Part shown: in pieces, positions 1 to 8,101 of the stretch
How positions within the stretch are numbered: the first letter of the stretch is position 1
Layout: each line of letters opens with the position of its first letter
Assembly: GCA_038062615.1 (NCBI GenBank)
Contig: JBBTWV010000065.1
Span: 1-32,692, forward strand
DNA length: 32,692 bases
Direction: 5' to 3'
Source: JBBTWV01 sp038062615
GTDB lineage: Bacteria; Patescibacteriota; Gracilibacteria; UBA1369; UM-FILTER-53-11
Program-made: the position numbers and the translations under genes
Notes under the pieces: model-generated
Databases searched by the model: none
Told to the model about the DNA's origin: nothing
The model's input: only the letters and a program-made list of their open reading frames with translations

Positions 1-1515
1 GTCACCGATTCCATCTGGTCGTACCAACGCAACAATTACGGCTATAAAAACCTGAGGAGTTTCCCTCTCATGATTTCTTTTGCAGGACACCCGTATATAG
101 ATGTGCGCGTGGATTTCAATTCATTTATCCCCAAGGATTTGGATGAAGAGCTGTCTCACAAACTCGCTCAATTTTACTTAGATAAGCTCAAACGGATTCC
201 CACGAGTCATGACAAGGTGGAGTTTGATATCGTGTATTCCTGCTACACGTTTGATCTTTCAGCGAGGCTCAAAGAACTGCTGAGGCACGGCTTTAGCAGA
301 AACGAAATCCAAAAAATCAAAAAAGAGCTTTTGAACCTTACCAATAACATTATTCGACCCGACGGACTGGCAAAGGATGATTATAAAAAAGTGGAAGAGC
401 TGGAACAACGGCGAAAAAAAATCATGGACTCTAAGCTCCCAGAAGTGAATAAGATTTACTGGCTCGCGGAGGACTGCAAACGCTATGGAACCCTTCCTTT
501 CGCGGGTCTAGCTCGGGCTGCATTTATTGCGGCGCAGTTTTTAAACTCCATGGTGGAACTCCAAATTATTACTACCCAAGAAAAAAGTTCTTTTATGAAA
601 TCGCTCAATACGGTCACCAAACAACTAAGCCGTGACACTCGTTTGCTGGCGCAAGGACGCCTGACCCTCAAAAAGTTTCTGGAACAGTACGGCCACTTGC
701 GCCCGGGAACCTATGACATTCTCTCCGAAAGCTACGACGAAAATCCTAAAAAATATTTCACATTAAAGCGCGAGAAACATTTACCAGAAGGCAAAATTTC
801 AAACTTCCGCTTCTCGGAAAAACAAAAGAAGACCATCGCTCAGCTTCTCAAAAAACATCATCTTGAAACCGATCCGGAAAATTTTCTGGATTTTCTTAAG
901 CGCTCCATTGAAGGACGTGAATATGCCAAATTCGTGTTCACCAAAAGCCTTAATGATATACTGCATCTCATCAAAAATTATGGAAAGGCTCGCCGATTCA
1001 ACGCCGATGACCTTTCATTCCTAGATGTCGGCACCATTCTTAAACTCTACTCCGCTATTGCTTTTGCCGATGAGAAAAAACTCTTCAAAGAAGAGATCGA
1101 GCGAAACCGTGAGATCTATCATATCTACCGCTCCATCAAAATGCCGCATCTCATTACCCATCCCGATGATATTTATGGATTTTCGCCCTCGGCCATTGAA
1201 CCGAACTTCATTACCCATGGCAAAACCACCGCCTCCACCATCTTGCTCAATGGAAACGGTGCACGCCCAAGCGCACTAAATGGTAAGTTGGTTTGTATAG
1301 AAAGTGCCGACCCCGGCTTTGATTGGATTTTTTCGCATAACATCGCCGGACTTATTACCATGTACGGCGGCGTGAATTCCCATATGTCCATTCGCGCTTC
1401 AGAGCTCAACATTCCCGCGGTCATTGGCTGCGGATCCGTAAACTTTGAAGCCTGGAGCAGTGCCAAACGCCTAGAGGTTGACTGCCTTAATCGCCAAGTA
1501 ATTATTCTTGCATGA
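1..1515 (+). CDS. PEP-synthase-like phosphohistidine protein, probable L-glutamine kinase (Cj1418-like), 5' truncated
   Basis: The reading frame is open from base 1 and the residues before the first ATG (70) continue the same fold, so the gene starts upstream; 504 residues are visible. The C-terminal part is a PEP-utilizer mobile domain with the motif GGVNSHMSIRASELNIPAV; the histidine at 1381-1383 should be the phosphorylated carrier residue. The N-terminal ATP-grasp domain would lie outside the window. In the family, this domain passes a phosphoryl group from ATP to a small acceptor. The next two genes match Cj1417 and Cj1416 of C. jejuni in the same order, so I infer the Cj1418 activity: ATP plus L-glutamine to L-glutamine phosphate, AMP and phosphate. 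It overlaps the next gene by ATGA. A generic PEP/pyruvate dikinase-like role cannot be excluded from this half alone. Confidence 0.75.
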   Translation, partial: VTDSIWSYQRNNYGYKNLRSFPLMISFAGHPYIDVRVDFNSFIPKDLDEELSHKLAQFYLDKLKRIPTSHDKVEFDIVYSCYTFDLSARLKELLRHGFSRNEIQKIKKELLNLTNNIIRPDGLAKDDYKKVEELEQRRKKIMDSKLPEVNKIYWLAEDCKRYGTLPFAGLARAAFIAAQFLNSMVELQIITTQEKSSFMKSLNTVTKQLSRDTRLLAQGRLTLKKFLEQYGHLRPGTYDILSESYDENPKKYFTLKREKHLPEGKISNFRFSEKQKKTIAQLLKKHHLETDPENFLDFLKRSIEGREYAKFVFTKSLNDILHLIKNYGKARRFNADDLSFLDVGTILKLYSAIAFADEKKLFKEEIERNREIYHIYRSIKMPHLITHPDDIYGFSPSAIEPNFITHGKTTASTILLNGNGARPSALNGKLVCIESADPGFDWIFSHNIAGLITMYGGVNSHMSIRASELNIPAVIGCGSVNFEAWSSAKRLEVDCLNRQVIILA

Positions 1516-2123
1516 AAAAACTTATCGCCATAACTCAACGCGTTACCATAGATCCTAAAACCGGCGAGCGGCGCGATGCCCTCGACCAAAACTGGATGTC
1601 TTTTTTTGAAAAAATCGATGCTACGCCTCTGCTGATTCCCAATATGCTGCAAAATCCTGAAAAATTTTTAAAGCTGTGGGATGTTGCAGGCATTATTTTG
1701 AGCGGCGGGAATGATTTGACCCACCTCCTCAAAGCAAAAGATCCCGCTCCGGAGCGCGACAAAACCGAGAAAATTCTTATTGAGTATGGGCTCAGTAAAA
1801 AAATCCCTATGGTTGGCGTCTGCCGAGGAATGGAGATGCTTGGCCACTATTTTGGGATGAGAATTTCACCAGTTAACGGCCACTGCGCCACCAGGCATCA
1901 CATTAAAATGGGAGCAACATCAAGGTCAGTGAACTCTTTTCATGATTATGGCATCCTCACCGATGACGTACAAAAACCATTCCATATAAAGGCCTCGTGT
2001 GGAAATGTGGTTGAAGCATTTGAGCATGAAAAACTTCCCATCGTTGGTATCATGTGGCATCCAGAACGCGAAAAGCCTTCTTCTCTGGCCGATCTCCGAT
2101 TCTTCAAAAAAATCTTCTCATGA
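1512..2123 (+). CDS. Class I glutamine amidotransferase / peptidase C26, probable gamma-glutamyl-CDP-amidate hydrolase (Cj1417-like)
   Basis: 203 residues with a complete GATase-I triad: nucleophile C104 in GVCRGMEML, and H183 and E185 in GIMWHPERE. An oxyanion-type SGGND segment lies near residues 64-68. The N-terminal ITQRV and ERRDALDQ segments resemble, from memory, the Cj1417 group rather than PuuD or GMP-synthase amidotransferases. The known Cj1417 reaction cleaves CDP-L-glutamine to cytidine diphosphoramidate and L-glutamate in the cytoplasm. No synthetase partner is present, which fits a stand-alone hydrolase. The start ATG lies inside the upstream stop (ATGA), as does the next gene's start, so the three genes are probably translationally coupled. 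The family is sure; the exact substrate is inferred from gene order. Confidence 0.78.
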   Translation: MKKLIAITQRVTIDPKTGERRDALDQNWMSFFEKIDATPLLIPNMLQNPEKFLKLWDVAGIILSGGNDLTHLLKAKDPAPERDKTEKILIEYGLSKKIPMVGVCRGMEMLGHYFGMRISPVNGHCATRHHIKMGATSRSVNSFHDYGILTDDVQKPFHIKASCGNVVEAFEHEKLPIVGIMWHPEREKPSSLADLRFFKKIFS

Positions 2124-2863
2124 AAGCCATCATTCTCGCCGCCGGAGAGGGTAAACGTATGAGACCGCACACGGATGATCGTCCCAAGGCGATGATTCCG
2201 GTTGCCGGTAAACCTCTACTCAAACGCACGCTGGAGATCCTCCAGCATCTTGGCATTACGGATATTTCGGTAGTCACCGGGTATCATCCAGAAACTATCA
2301 ATTATCCCAGCATCAAAAAATATTTTAATGCGCAGTTTGATCACACCAACATGGTGGTCTCCCTTTTTTGCGCCGAGGAAGAGTTCAACGACGACATGGT
2401 GATTATTTATGGTGACATCCTTTTTAGCGAAGAAATGCTCGCAGCATTGCTGGCTGATGATGCCGATGTTGCGGTGGCCGTAGACAAGGCCTGGCGCAAA
2501 CAGTGGGAAAAACGCATGGAAAATCCGCTGAATGATGCAGAAACGATGAAGATCAATAAAGAAGGAGACATCACCGAACTTGGCAAAAAGCCAAAAAACT
2601 TTTCGGAAATTGAAGGACAGTATGTTGGCCTCATTAAAATTTCAAAGTTGGCGGCGGCAAAAATCAAATCATTTTATGGTTCCCTGGATCGCCAGGTACT
2701 CTATAATGGCCGCACATTTGATCTCATGCACATGACGGACTTTCTTCAACTTATCATTGACCGGCTGATGCCCGTAAAGGCGGCATATATTCATGGCGGC
2801 TGGTTTGAGATAGATACTCCCAGTGACCTTCAACTGGCTCATAACCTTCCTTTTCTTCTATGA
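2120..2863 (+). CDS. LicC-like sugar/choline-phosphate nucleotidyltransferase, probable CTP:phosphoglutamine cytidylyltransferase (Cj1416-like)
   Basis: 247 residues from the ATG at 2120, which overlaps the previous stop (ATGA). A longer frame opens at 2054, but the family begins at MKAIILAAGEGKRMRP, so 2120 is chosen. It has the GT-A nucleotidyltransferase signature: glycine-rich loop at residues 7-16, K23 in DDRPKAM, metal-binding aspartate D99 in IIYGDILF. The TNMVVSLF segment (76-83) is typical of LicC-type cytidylyltransferases. Cj1416 uses CTP to convert L-glutamine phosphate into CDP-L-glutamine. A phosphocholine cytidylyltransferase is the main alternative, but no choline kinase (LicA) or LicD transferase is visible, whereas both Cj1418- and Cj1417-type partners are adjacent. 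Confidence 0.75.
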   Translation: MKAIILAAGEGKRMRPHTDDRPKAMIPVAGKPLLKRTLEILQHLGITDISVVTGYHPETINYPSIKKYFNAQFDHTNMVVSLFCAEEEFNDDMVIIYGDILFSEEMLAALLADDADVAVAVDKAWRKQWEKRMENPLNDAETMKINKEGDITELGKKPKNFSEIEGQYVGLIKISKLAAAKIKSFYGSLDRQVLYNGRTFDLMHMTDFLQLIIDRLMPVKAAYIHGGWFEIDTPSDLQLAHNLPFLL

Positions 2864-3645
2864 CTCAAGCTGTAAAAAGTGGTGATTTTACCGATCTCGC
2901 CGAATATTACATAAATCGAGTTGGATACTCCCCTCTCCTGCTCAAAAACCTCGCCGCAGCCATGGGGATTCGCCAAGAGTCCATCATTGCTGATGTTGGC
3001 GCGGGAACCGGAAAACTTACGGAAAATCTCCTTGAACTGCCATGCCAAAAAATATTTGCGGTAGAACCCAACGACGCGATGCGCCGTGTCGGCATGGAGT
3101 ATGCAAAAGATTCACGGGTCGTTTGGTCTAAAGGATCTGGCGAAGCCACGGGCCTGCCCGATGCCTGCGTAGATTTTGTTTTCGTGGGGTCGGCCTTCCA
3201 CTGGATGGATACGCCAAAAACACTCAAAGAGTTTTCCCGCATTTTGAAAAAAAACGGCCACCTCACGGTTTTGTGGAACCCCCGCGACATCAAGCGCAGT
3301 CCTCTCCATGAGCGTATCGAAAAAATTATTTATGATACGGTGCCAAATTTAAAACGCGTTTCTTCTGGCTTTAGTGATTTTACCGAAACGCTTTTTGAAA
3401 AGCTCGTTTCAACCGGTGATTTTGCGGATGTTTTTTATATGGAAGCCAAACATGAAGAGCACATGACCAAAGAACGCTATATGGGAGCGTGGAAATCGGT
3501 GAATGATATTCAAGCCCAAGCCGGACCAGAAAATTGGGAAAAGATTTTAGAGAGAATTGAACAAGCCATCGCTCACGAACCGGAAATTATTACTCCGTAC
3601 CGGACGCGGGCTTGGACGGCTCAGCATAAATCCAAAGCATTATAA
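2860..3645 (+). CDS. Class I SAM-dependent methyltransferase (Methyltransf_11 type)
   Basis: 261 residues. SAM-binding motif I is ADVGAGTGKL (about residues 44-53), with the acidic post-I residue in FAVEPND and a motif IV-like VDFVFVGSAFHWMD. It overlaps the cytidylyltransferase by ATGA and the flippase start by one base (TAATG), so it belongs to the same coupled unit. In C. jejuni the phosphoramidate is O-methylated and the locus encodes methyltransferases (Cj1419, Cj1420). This protein is the obvious candidate for the equivalent O-methylation here, but the sequence alone does not show the acceptor. It could instead methylate a sugar. Confidence 0.8.
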   Translation: MTQAVKSGDFTDLAEYYINRVGYSPLLLKNLAAAMGIRQESIIADVGAGTGKLTENLLELPCQKIFAVEPNDAMRRVGMEYAKDSRVVWSKGSGEATGLPDACVDFVFVGSAFHWMDTPKTLKEFSRILKKNGHLTVLWNPRDIKRSPLHERIEKIIYDTVPNLKRVSSGFSDFTETLFEKLVSTGDFADVFYMEAKHEEHMTKERYMGAWKSVNDIQAQAGPENWEKILERIEQAIAHEPEIITPYRTRAWTAQHKSKAL

Positions 3646-5039
3646 TGTCGCTCTCTAAGAACATCGCCATCACATTCTCGGCAAAAGTCATCATGGTTGG
3701 CCTTGGGCTTGTTGCCGGAATTCTCGTGGCACGCACGCTGGGTCCGGAAGGCAAAGGGATTTTTGCTTTTTTGAGCGCACTCGCTGGAATTGCTATTCAG
3801 TTTGGGAACCTAGGTCTCCAAAATGCCAACACGTATTTTATTGGCAAGGATCGCACAAAAACATTTGACCTCCTTGGAAATTCCCTATGGGTCGGATTGA
3901 TTTTGGGAAGTATTATTGCTCTGGGGATATACGCCGCATGGGCATGGTATCCGAATAAAATAGCCGGCTCAATAGACGGAGGACTCATCATTATGACCCT
4001 CGTATCCATCCCCTTCACACTTCTCTCGCTCTTCTTTCAAAATATCCTATTGGGCCAACAAGCCTTCGTCCTCTATAACATCATCCAAATACTCAGCCAG
4101 GTTGCCATAACTGTCGGCGTTATTATCATGATGTTCATGGGACTGGGCATCAGAGGCCTCGTGTTGCTTTCAACCGCGGTAGGAATTATCAGTTCGATTA
4201 CATATTGGGTTCTGGTTGGTATAAAATCCCAATTCAGTTTCCACTTCAACTTCCCTCTCTTTAAAGAATCTCTCCGTTACGGCATCAAAAGCTACCTCAC
4301 CACTTTTTTTGCTTTCCTTATCCTGCGAAGCGACTTGTACCTTGTGAATCTCTATCGAGGTGCCGCAGAAACCGGTCTGTACTCACTTGCAGCCGGCTTC
4401 GCCGATCTTTTCCAGCTCCTTCCAATGAGCATCGGCATGGTGTTATTCCCGCGACTGGCAGAAAATCAAAGTACCAGCGGCGAAGTAACCGCTCGGGTTG
4501 TTCGCATAACCACTATCATCATGTTTTTCCTCTGTCTCGGCACCGGCATATTTGCACAGCCAATCATCACTTTGCTCTATGGAGAGGCATTTAGAGCCTC
4601 AGCACTCCCTTTCATAATTCTTCTGCCAGGTATCTTTTTTTATTCTATTCAGGCGGTTATCGCTTCAAATATTGGCGCTATTGGCCTCCCGTTTTATATC
4701 GTGTACATCTGGCTCGCTACTTTTCTCTTAAATTTCGGATTAAATTTGATTTTGGTTCCAAAATACGGAATGCTCGCCGCAGCAAGCACTTCCCTGATAA
4801 GTTATATATTTGTTTATGTACTTATGGTCCTGGCATATTTAAAGGAAAATAAACTAAGATTTAAAGTACTCATCCCAACCTGGGAAGATGTTAAAGAAGC
4901 AAAGAAACATCTATTTGCGCTCCTCAACAGGGTCCCTTTGTACCACACCCATGAACCGTTCAGAAAAAAACGTAACACATTTCCAAATCGCATCATATCC
5001 TGGATCGGGAGTTGCCTGGCTCCTGAATTTTTTACTTGA
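3645..5039 (+). CDS. Wzx-type polysaccharide flippase (MOP superfamily)
   Basis: 464 residues, almost entirely hydrophobic, with roughly 12-14 membrane helices. The N-terminus (KNIAITFSAKVIMVGLGLVAG, then ARTLGPEGKGIFAF) is the classic opening of MOP/PST lipid-linked oligosaccharide flippases. The expected role is moving undecaprenyl-diphosphate-linked glycan from the inner to the outer face of the membrane. The start overlaps the methyltransferase stop by one base. The 3' end is odd: the last 29 sense codons plus the stop overlap the sulfotransferase gene by 89 bases, while most neighbouring overlaps are 1-4 bases. The final residues are hydrophilic and show no family feature, so the native stop may have been lost by mutation or an assembly indel. 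Confidence 0.88.
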   Translation: MSLSKNIAITFSAKVIMVGLGLVAGILVARTLGPEGKGIFAFLSALAGIAIQFGNLGLQNANTYFIGKDRTKTFDLLGNSLWVGLILGSIIALGIYAAWAWYPNKIAGSIDGGLIIMTLVSIPFTLLSLFFQNILLGQQAFVLYNIIQILSQVAITVGVIIMMFMGLGIRGLVLLSTAVGIISSITYWVLVGIKSQFSFHFNFPLFKESLRYGIKSYLTTFFAFLILRSDLYLVNLYRGAAETGLYSLAAGFADLFQLLPMSIGMVLFPRLAENQSTSGEVTARVVRITTIIMFFLCLGTGIFAQPIITLLYGEAFRASALPFIILLPGIFFYSIQAVIASNIGAIGLPFYIVYIWLATFLLNFGLNLILVPKYGMLAAASTSLISYIFVYVLMVLAYLKENKLRFKVLIPTWEDVKEAKKHLFALLNRVPLYHTHEPFRKKRNTFPNRIISWIGSCLAPEFFT

Positions 5040-6736
5040 GCTTAATATAGGAGTTTACCGAGGGGATGAAGGTATGAGTTCGATGTGGTACACCATGGAA
5101 AACGAAGAATTTCTCCTAAAAAGAGAAGAGAACGTATTGCAACAGTGGCTTCCCATTCTACACAAAAAACAACGTTTTTTATTTCGCGAGCCATGCTTCA
5201 TCCGGTGGACGCACGAATTTCCAGATGGAAAAAGTAAAAATCTACCTACTATTATCCTCACACGAGACGGTAGAGATACAGTCTATTCGCAATTCAAAAG
5301 AGAGAGCAATATGCCGACATTCCGCGATATGCTCCAAAAACGCATACCTCCGTTTTTGCTCCCACCATCCCATACATGGGCTCTTTACTATGACCTTTGG
5401 CTACAAAAGNNNNNNNNNNGCACCTCCATCAAATTCATGTCACATTACATTCGAGGACATTAAATCAAACCCTCTTCCAGCGGTAGAAAAAGTTCTAAGC
5501 TTCCTTGGCATAAAACGATCTATGGAGGAAATTGCCAAAGCAATAGGACAATCTACATTCAAAAAGGCAAAAGAGGCTGAAGACATCTATTTGGAACATC
5601 ACCCACGCTCTGCATTCACTCGAATTAACCGAAGTGGAAGGCCAGGTGAATGGAAGGAGATTTTCACAAAAGAAGAAATGCATTCATTTTCTGGATTCCC
5701 CAATGAGATGCTACAAAAACTTGGCTATGAATCTTGTCCCCAACACACTCCACCTTCAAACAATAAAAACATAAGAGTCAGTCCAAATTTAGAAAATGGA
5801 GTTTCGATTCTTTCTCGGTATTGGGTGAAAATAATTGATGAAATAACTTCCGATAAGGTTATTACGGAAAATCAAAAACGCATTCAGCAATTATTTCACA
5901 GTGCTATCCAAAAAATCGGGCCTCGTGATTTTATTGTTGAAGAAATAAGCGTGCAGTATATCCTTCAGCATCAGTATTTAAAAGCATACGACATACTTCA
6001 AACAAAACATCGCCTTGCCACCTGCCTTTGTCGCGCGCTACGGTTGTCAGCTTCATCATTCTCGCCAAGATTGAAGCAATATCTTCGGCACCATCTAAAA
6101 CCTAAAACGGTTGAAAAATTAATCAGCACAAAATGTTTTTTAAAAAAACTTATACAAAGATGTATTCGCCTCATGCGACACCCAAGGCGTCCCCTCATTC
6201 CGGATTTCGTTGGTATTCACATAGGTTGTGGAGAACAAAATGACCCTCAATTCATAAATGTTGATACTCTCCCTCTCTCTCATGTGCATTACGTCCACAA
6301 AGCCGAGGCTCTCCCAATGTTCCCTGATAAATATGCTGACCTCATCTATGCATGCCATATATTGGAGCATATCAGTTATAAAAAACTGCCAGAGACATTA
6401 CGGGAATGGAACCGTGTATTAAAAAAAGGCGGCATATTACGTCTTTCAGTACCTGATTTTGACAAAATCGTACACATCTACCAAAAGAATGAGAATGACA
6501 TCGCCACCATTGAAGGCCCGCTTATGGGAGGACAGGATTATATTTTCAACTTCCACAAAAGCACATACTCCAAAAAATATCTTTCAAAAATTCTGCTAGA
6601 AAATGGTTTTGAAAAAACAAGAGAATGGGATCCTCTCACAGCTGATCATTATTCATTTAATGATTGGGCAAGCCGCCCAATGGTGGTACGAGGCATTGCC
6701 TACCCTATCAGCCTAAACATTGAAGCGGTCAAATAG
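4951..6736 (+). CDS. Sulfotransferase-methyltransferase fusion protein, interrupted by a 10-N scaffold gap
   Basis: Before the gap (153 residues from ATG 4951) there is a sulfotransferase N-half: the 5'-phosphosulfate-loop-like ASYPGSGVAWL and the 3'-phosphate-binding-like LTRDGRDTVYSQF. After the gap, in another frame, the sulfotransferase continues with HITFEDIKSNP and the typical C-terminal RSGRPGEWKEIFTKEEM. A helical linker and then a class I SAM methyltransferase follow, with HIGCGEQNDPQFINVDT as motif I and YACHILEHISY. One continuous product needs a true gap length divisible by three, so ten Ns is a placeholder. The post-gap part is 438 residues. Next to the phosphoramidate genes, this may be the transferase that moves phosphoramidate (or sulfate) to the glycan and methylates it; that role is inference. 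ATG 4888 is possible but lies deep inside the flippase gene. Confidence 0.75.
5410..5419. other. Scaffold gap of 10 N
   Basis: Ten undetermined bases split the sulfotransferase domain. Reading frames on the two sides differ by one although the protein clearly continues, so the run length is not the real distance. Confidence 0.97.
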
Positions 6737-6743
6737 AATTCAT

Positions 6744-8099
6744 ATGCTCACTCATCAATATCCACGATTGCTCATGGTAACCCAGGGTACTTTTAATTTT
6801 CTGAGCGGGACGGGCATCACATTCACCAATCTTTTTCACGGCTGGCCGCAAAAAAAAATCGCATCTATACATCAAGATTCCGTTCCGCCAAGCACCGGCG
6901 TGTGTACCAGGTATTATAAGCTTACGGAAAGAGAATTCCCTTATGGCTGGCCTTATTCTCTGAAGTACCACTTTCGGCATTACCGTCAAAAAAATCAAAA
7001 TGCGCTTCCTTCATCAAAATCAGTTTATGTTTCTGTCATGGTGGAAAAAAAATCACTTATTTATTTCATAAAAAAAATCCTAGCTATCCCTAAACAATTC
7101 ATTTTTGGGGACGTTCTGCCAGAGCGAACCATTCTTTCTGAGGAACTGAAAACGTGGATTGAGGATTATAAACCAGAGGTACTCTATACTATTCTCGGAT
7201 CCCTTTCACAAATTCGTCTCGTTCGGAAAATAGTCGAAAAATATCGCCTCCCTCTTGTCATCCATATGATGGATGATTGGCCTTCATCGCTCTATCGAAA
7301 AGGCCTTTTCGATATATACCGGCGACACGCAATGAAGCGAGAACTTAAATCCTTACTTAAACTTGCAACTCGGTGTCTGAGTATTAGCGACATCATGGCC
7401 GAAAAGTTTTTAAAGCGATACAGCGTGCCGTTTACAACCTTCCATAATGCAGTGGATGGCGACGAGTGGAAATTAAAATCACGAAAAAACTGGAAGAGAG
7501 GAAATCCCTTTATCATGATATACGCAGGTGCCATCATGCAAAATTCTCAACTCCAAAGCGTTGCGGACACCGCCGATGCCGTTGCATCACTTTTTCAGGA
7601 TGGAAAACATATCAAATTCGATATCTATGCCCCTTGGTACATGTCCTCCCAGTATAGGGAGGTTCTCGAACGCCCTGGGTGTGTTTCCGTTAGTGACGCT
7701 CCCGATAATATAGATATTACTAATCTCTTTTCAAAAGCTGACCTCCTTTTGCTCCCAGTAAATTTTGATCGAACAAGCATCCGATTTATTCGCTACTCTA
7801 TGCCAACAAAGGTACCGGCCTACATGTTTTCAGGAACGCCAACGCTTGCATACGGACCTGCTCATGTGGCCTCCATAGATTACGCATTAAATTACCAGTG
7901 GGCTTATTGTGTAACTAAAAGAGATCAGAAACTCTTAGCCAATGCCATTCGGCAGTTGTATGCCGACGAAAATCTCCGCGCTTCCATCGCACGCCGTGCA
8001 TACCTGTTAGCATGTGAGAGACACGACCAAAAGAACGTCATTCCTTTGTTCCATCGTGTATTTGCCCTAGCCGCAAAAGAAGGTACAATAAGACGGTAA
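6744..8099 (+). CDS. Glycosyltransferase, GT4-like (GT-B fold)
   Basis: 451 residues from ATG 6744, which lies 7 bases after the previous stop. An ATG at 6720 would overlap the fusion gene by 17 bases and adds only eight residues. The N-terminal half has the donor-independent Rossmann pattern (PRLLMVTQGTFNF) and a linker with VIHMMDDWPSSLYRKG. The middle carries LATRCLSISDIMAEKF and FHNAVDGDEW, the usual end of the N-domain in GT4 enzymes. The C-domain has IMIYAGAIM and then YSMPTKVPAYMFSGTPTLAYG, equivalent to the nucleotide-sugar-binding E-x7-E region, though its first acidic residue is not obvious. It probably adds a sugar to the lipid-linked glycan. Donor and acceptor are unknown. Confidence 0.75.
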   Translation: MLTHQYPRLLMVTQGTFNFLSGTGITFTNLFHGWPQKKIASIHQDSVPPSTGVCTRYYKLTEREFPYGWPYSLKYHFRHYRQKNQNALPSSKSVYVSVMVEKKSLIYFIKKILAIPKQFIFGDVLPERTILSEELKTWIEDYKPEVLYTILGSLSQIRLVRKIVEKYRLPLVIHMMDDWPSSLYRKGLFDIYRRHAMKRELKSLLKLATRCLSISDIMAEKFLKRYSVPFTTFHNAVDGDEWKLKSRKNWKRGNPFIMIYAGAIMQNSQLQSVADTADAVASLFQDGKHIKFDIYAPWYMSSQYREVLERPGCVSVSDAPDNIDITNLFSKADLLLLPVNFDRTSIRFIRYSMPTKVPAYMFSGTPTLAYGPAHVASIDYALNYQWAYCVTKRDQKLLANAIRQLYADENLRASIARRAYLLACERHDQKNVIPLFHRVFALAAKEGTIRR

Positions 8100-8101
8100 A
8101 T

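Noticed and set aside
1173..1652. 159-codon minus-strand ORF
   Set aside because: Lies opposite the phosphohistidine domain and amidotransferase start; its translation shows no family pattern and the plus-strand genes fully explain the region.
2120..2863. Phosphocholine (LicC) or phosphonate pathway
   Set aside because: No choline kinase, LicD transferase, PEP mutase or phosphonopyruvate decarboxylase is visible, while a glutamine-kinase-like and a C26 gene are directly adjacent.
5225..6736. A separate gene starting at 5225 in frame 2
   Set aside because: It reads through the Ns, and its part before the gap is out of frame with the real sulfotransferase motifs; only the part after 5420 is genuine.
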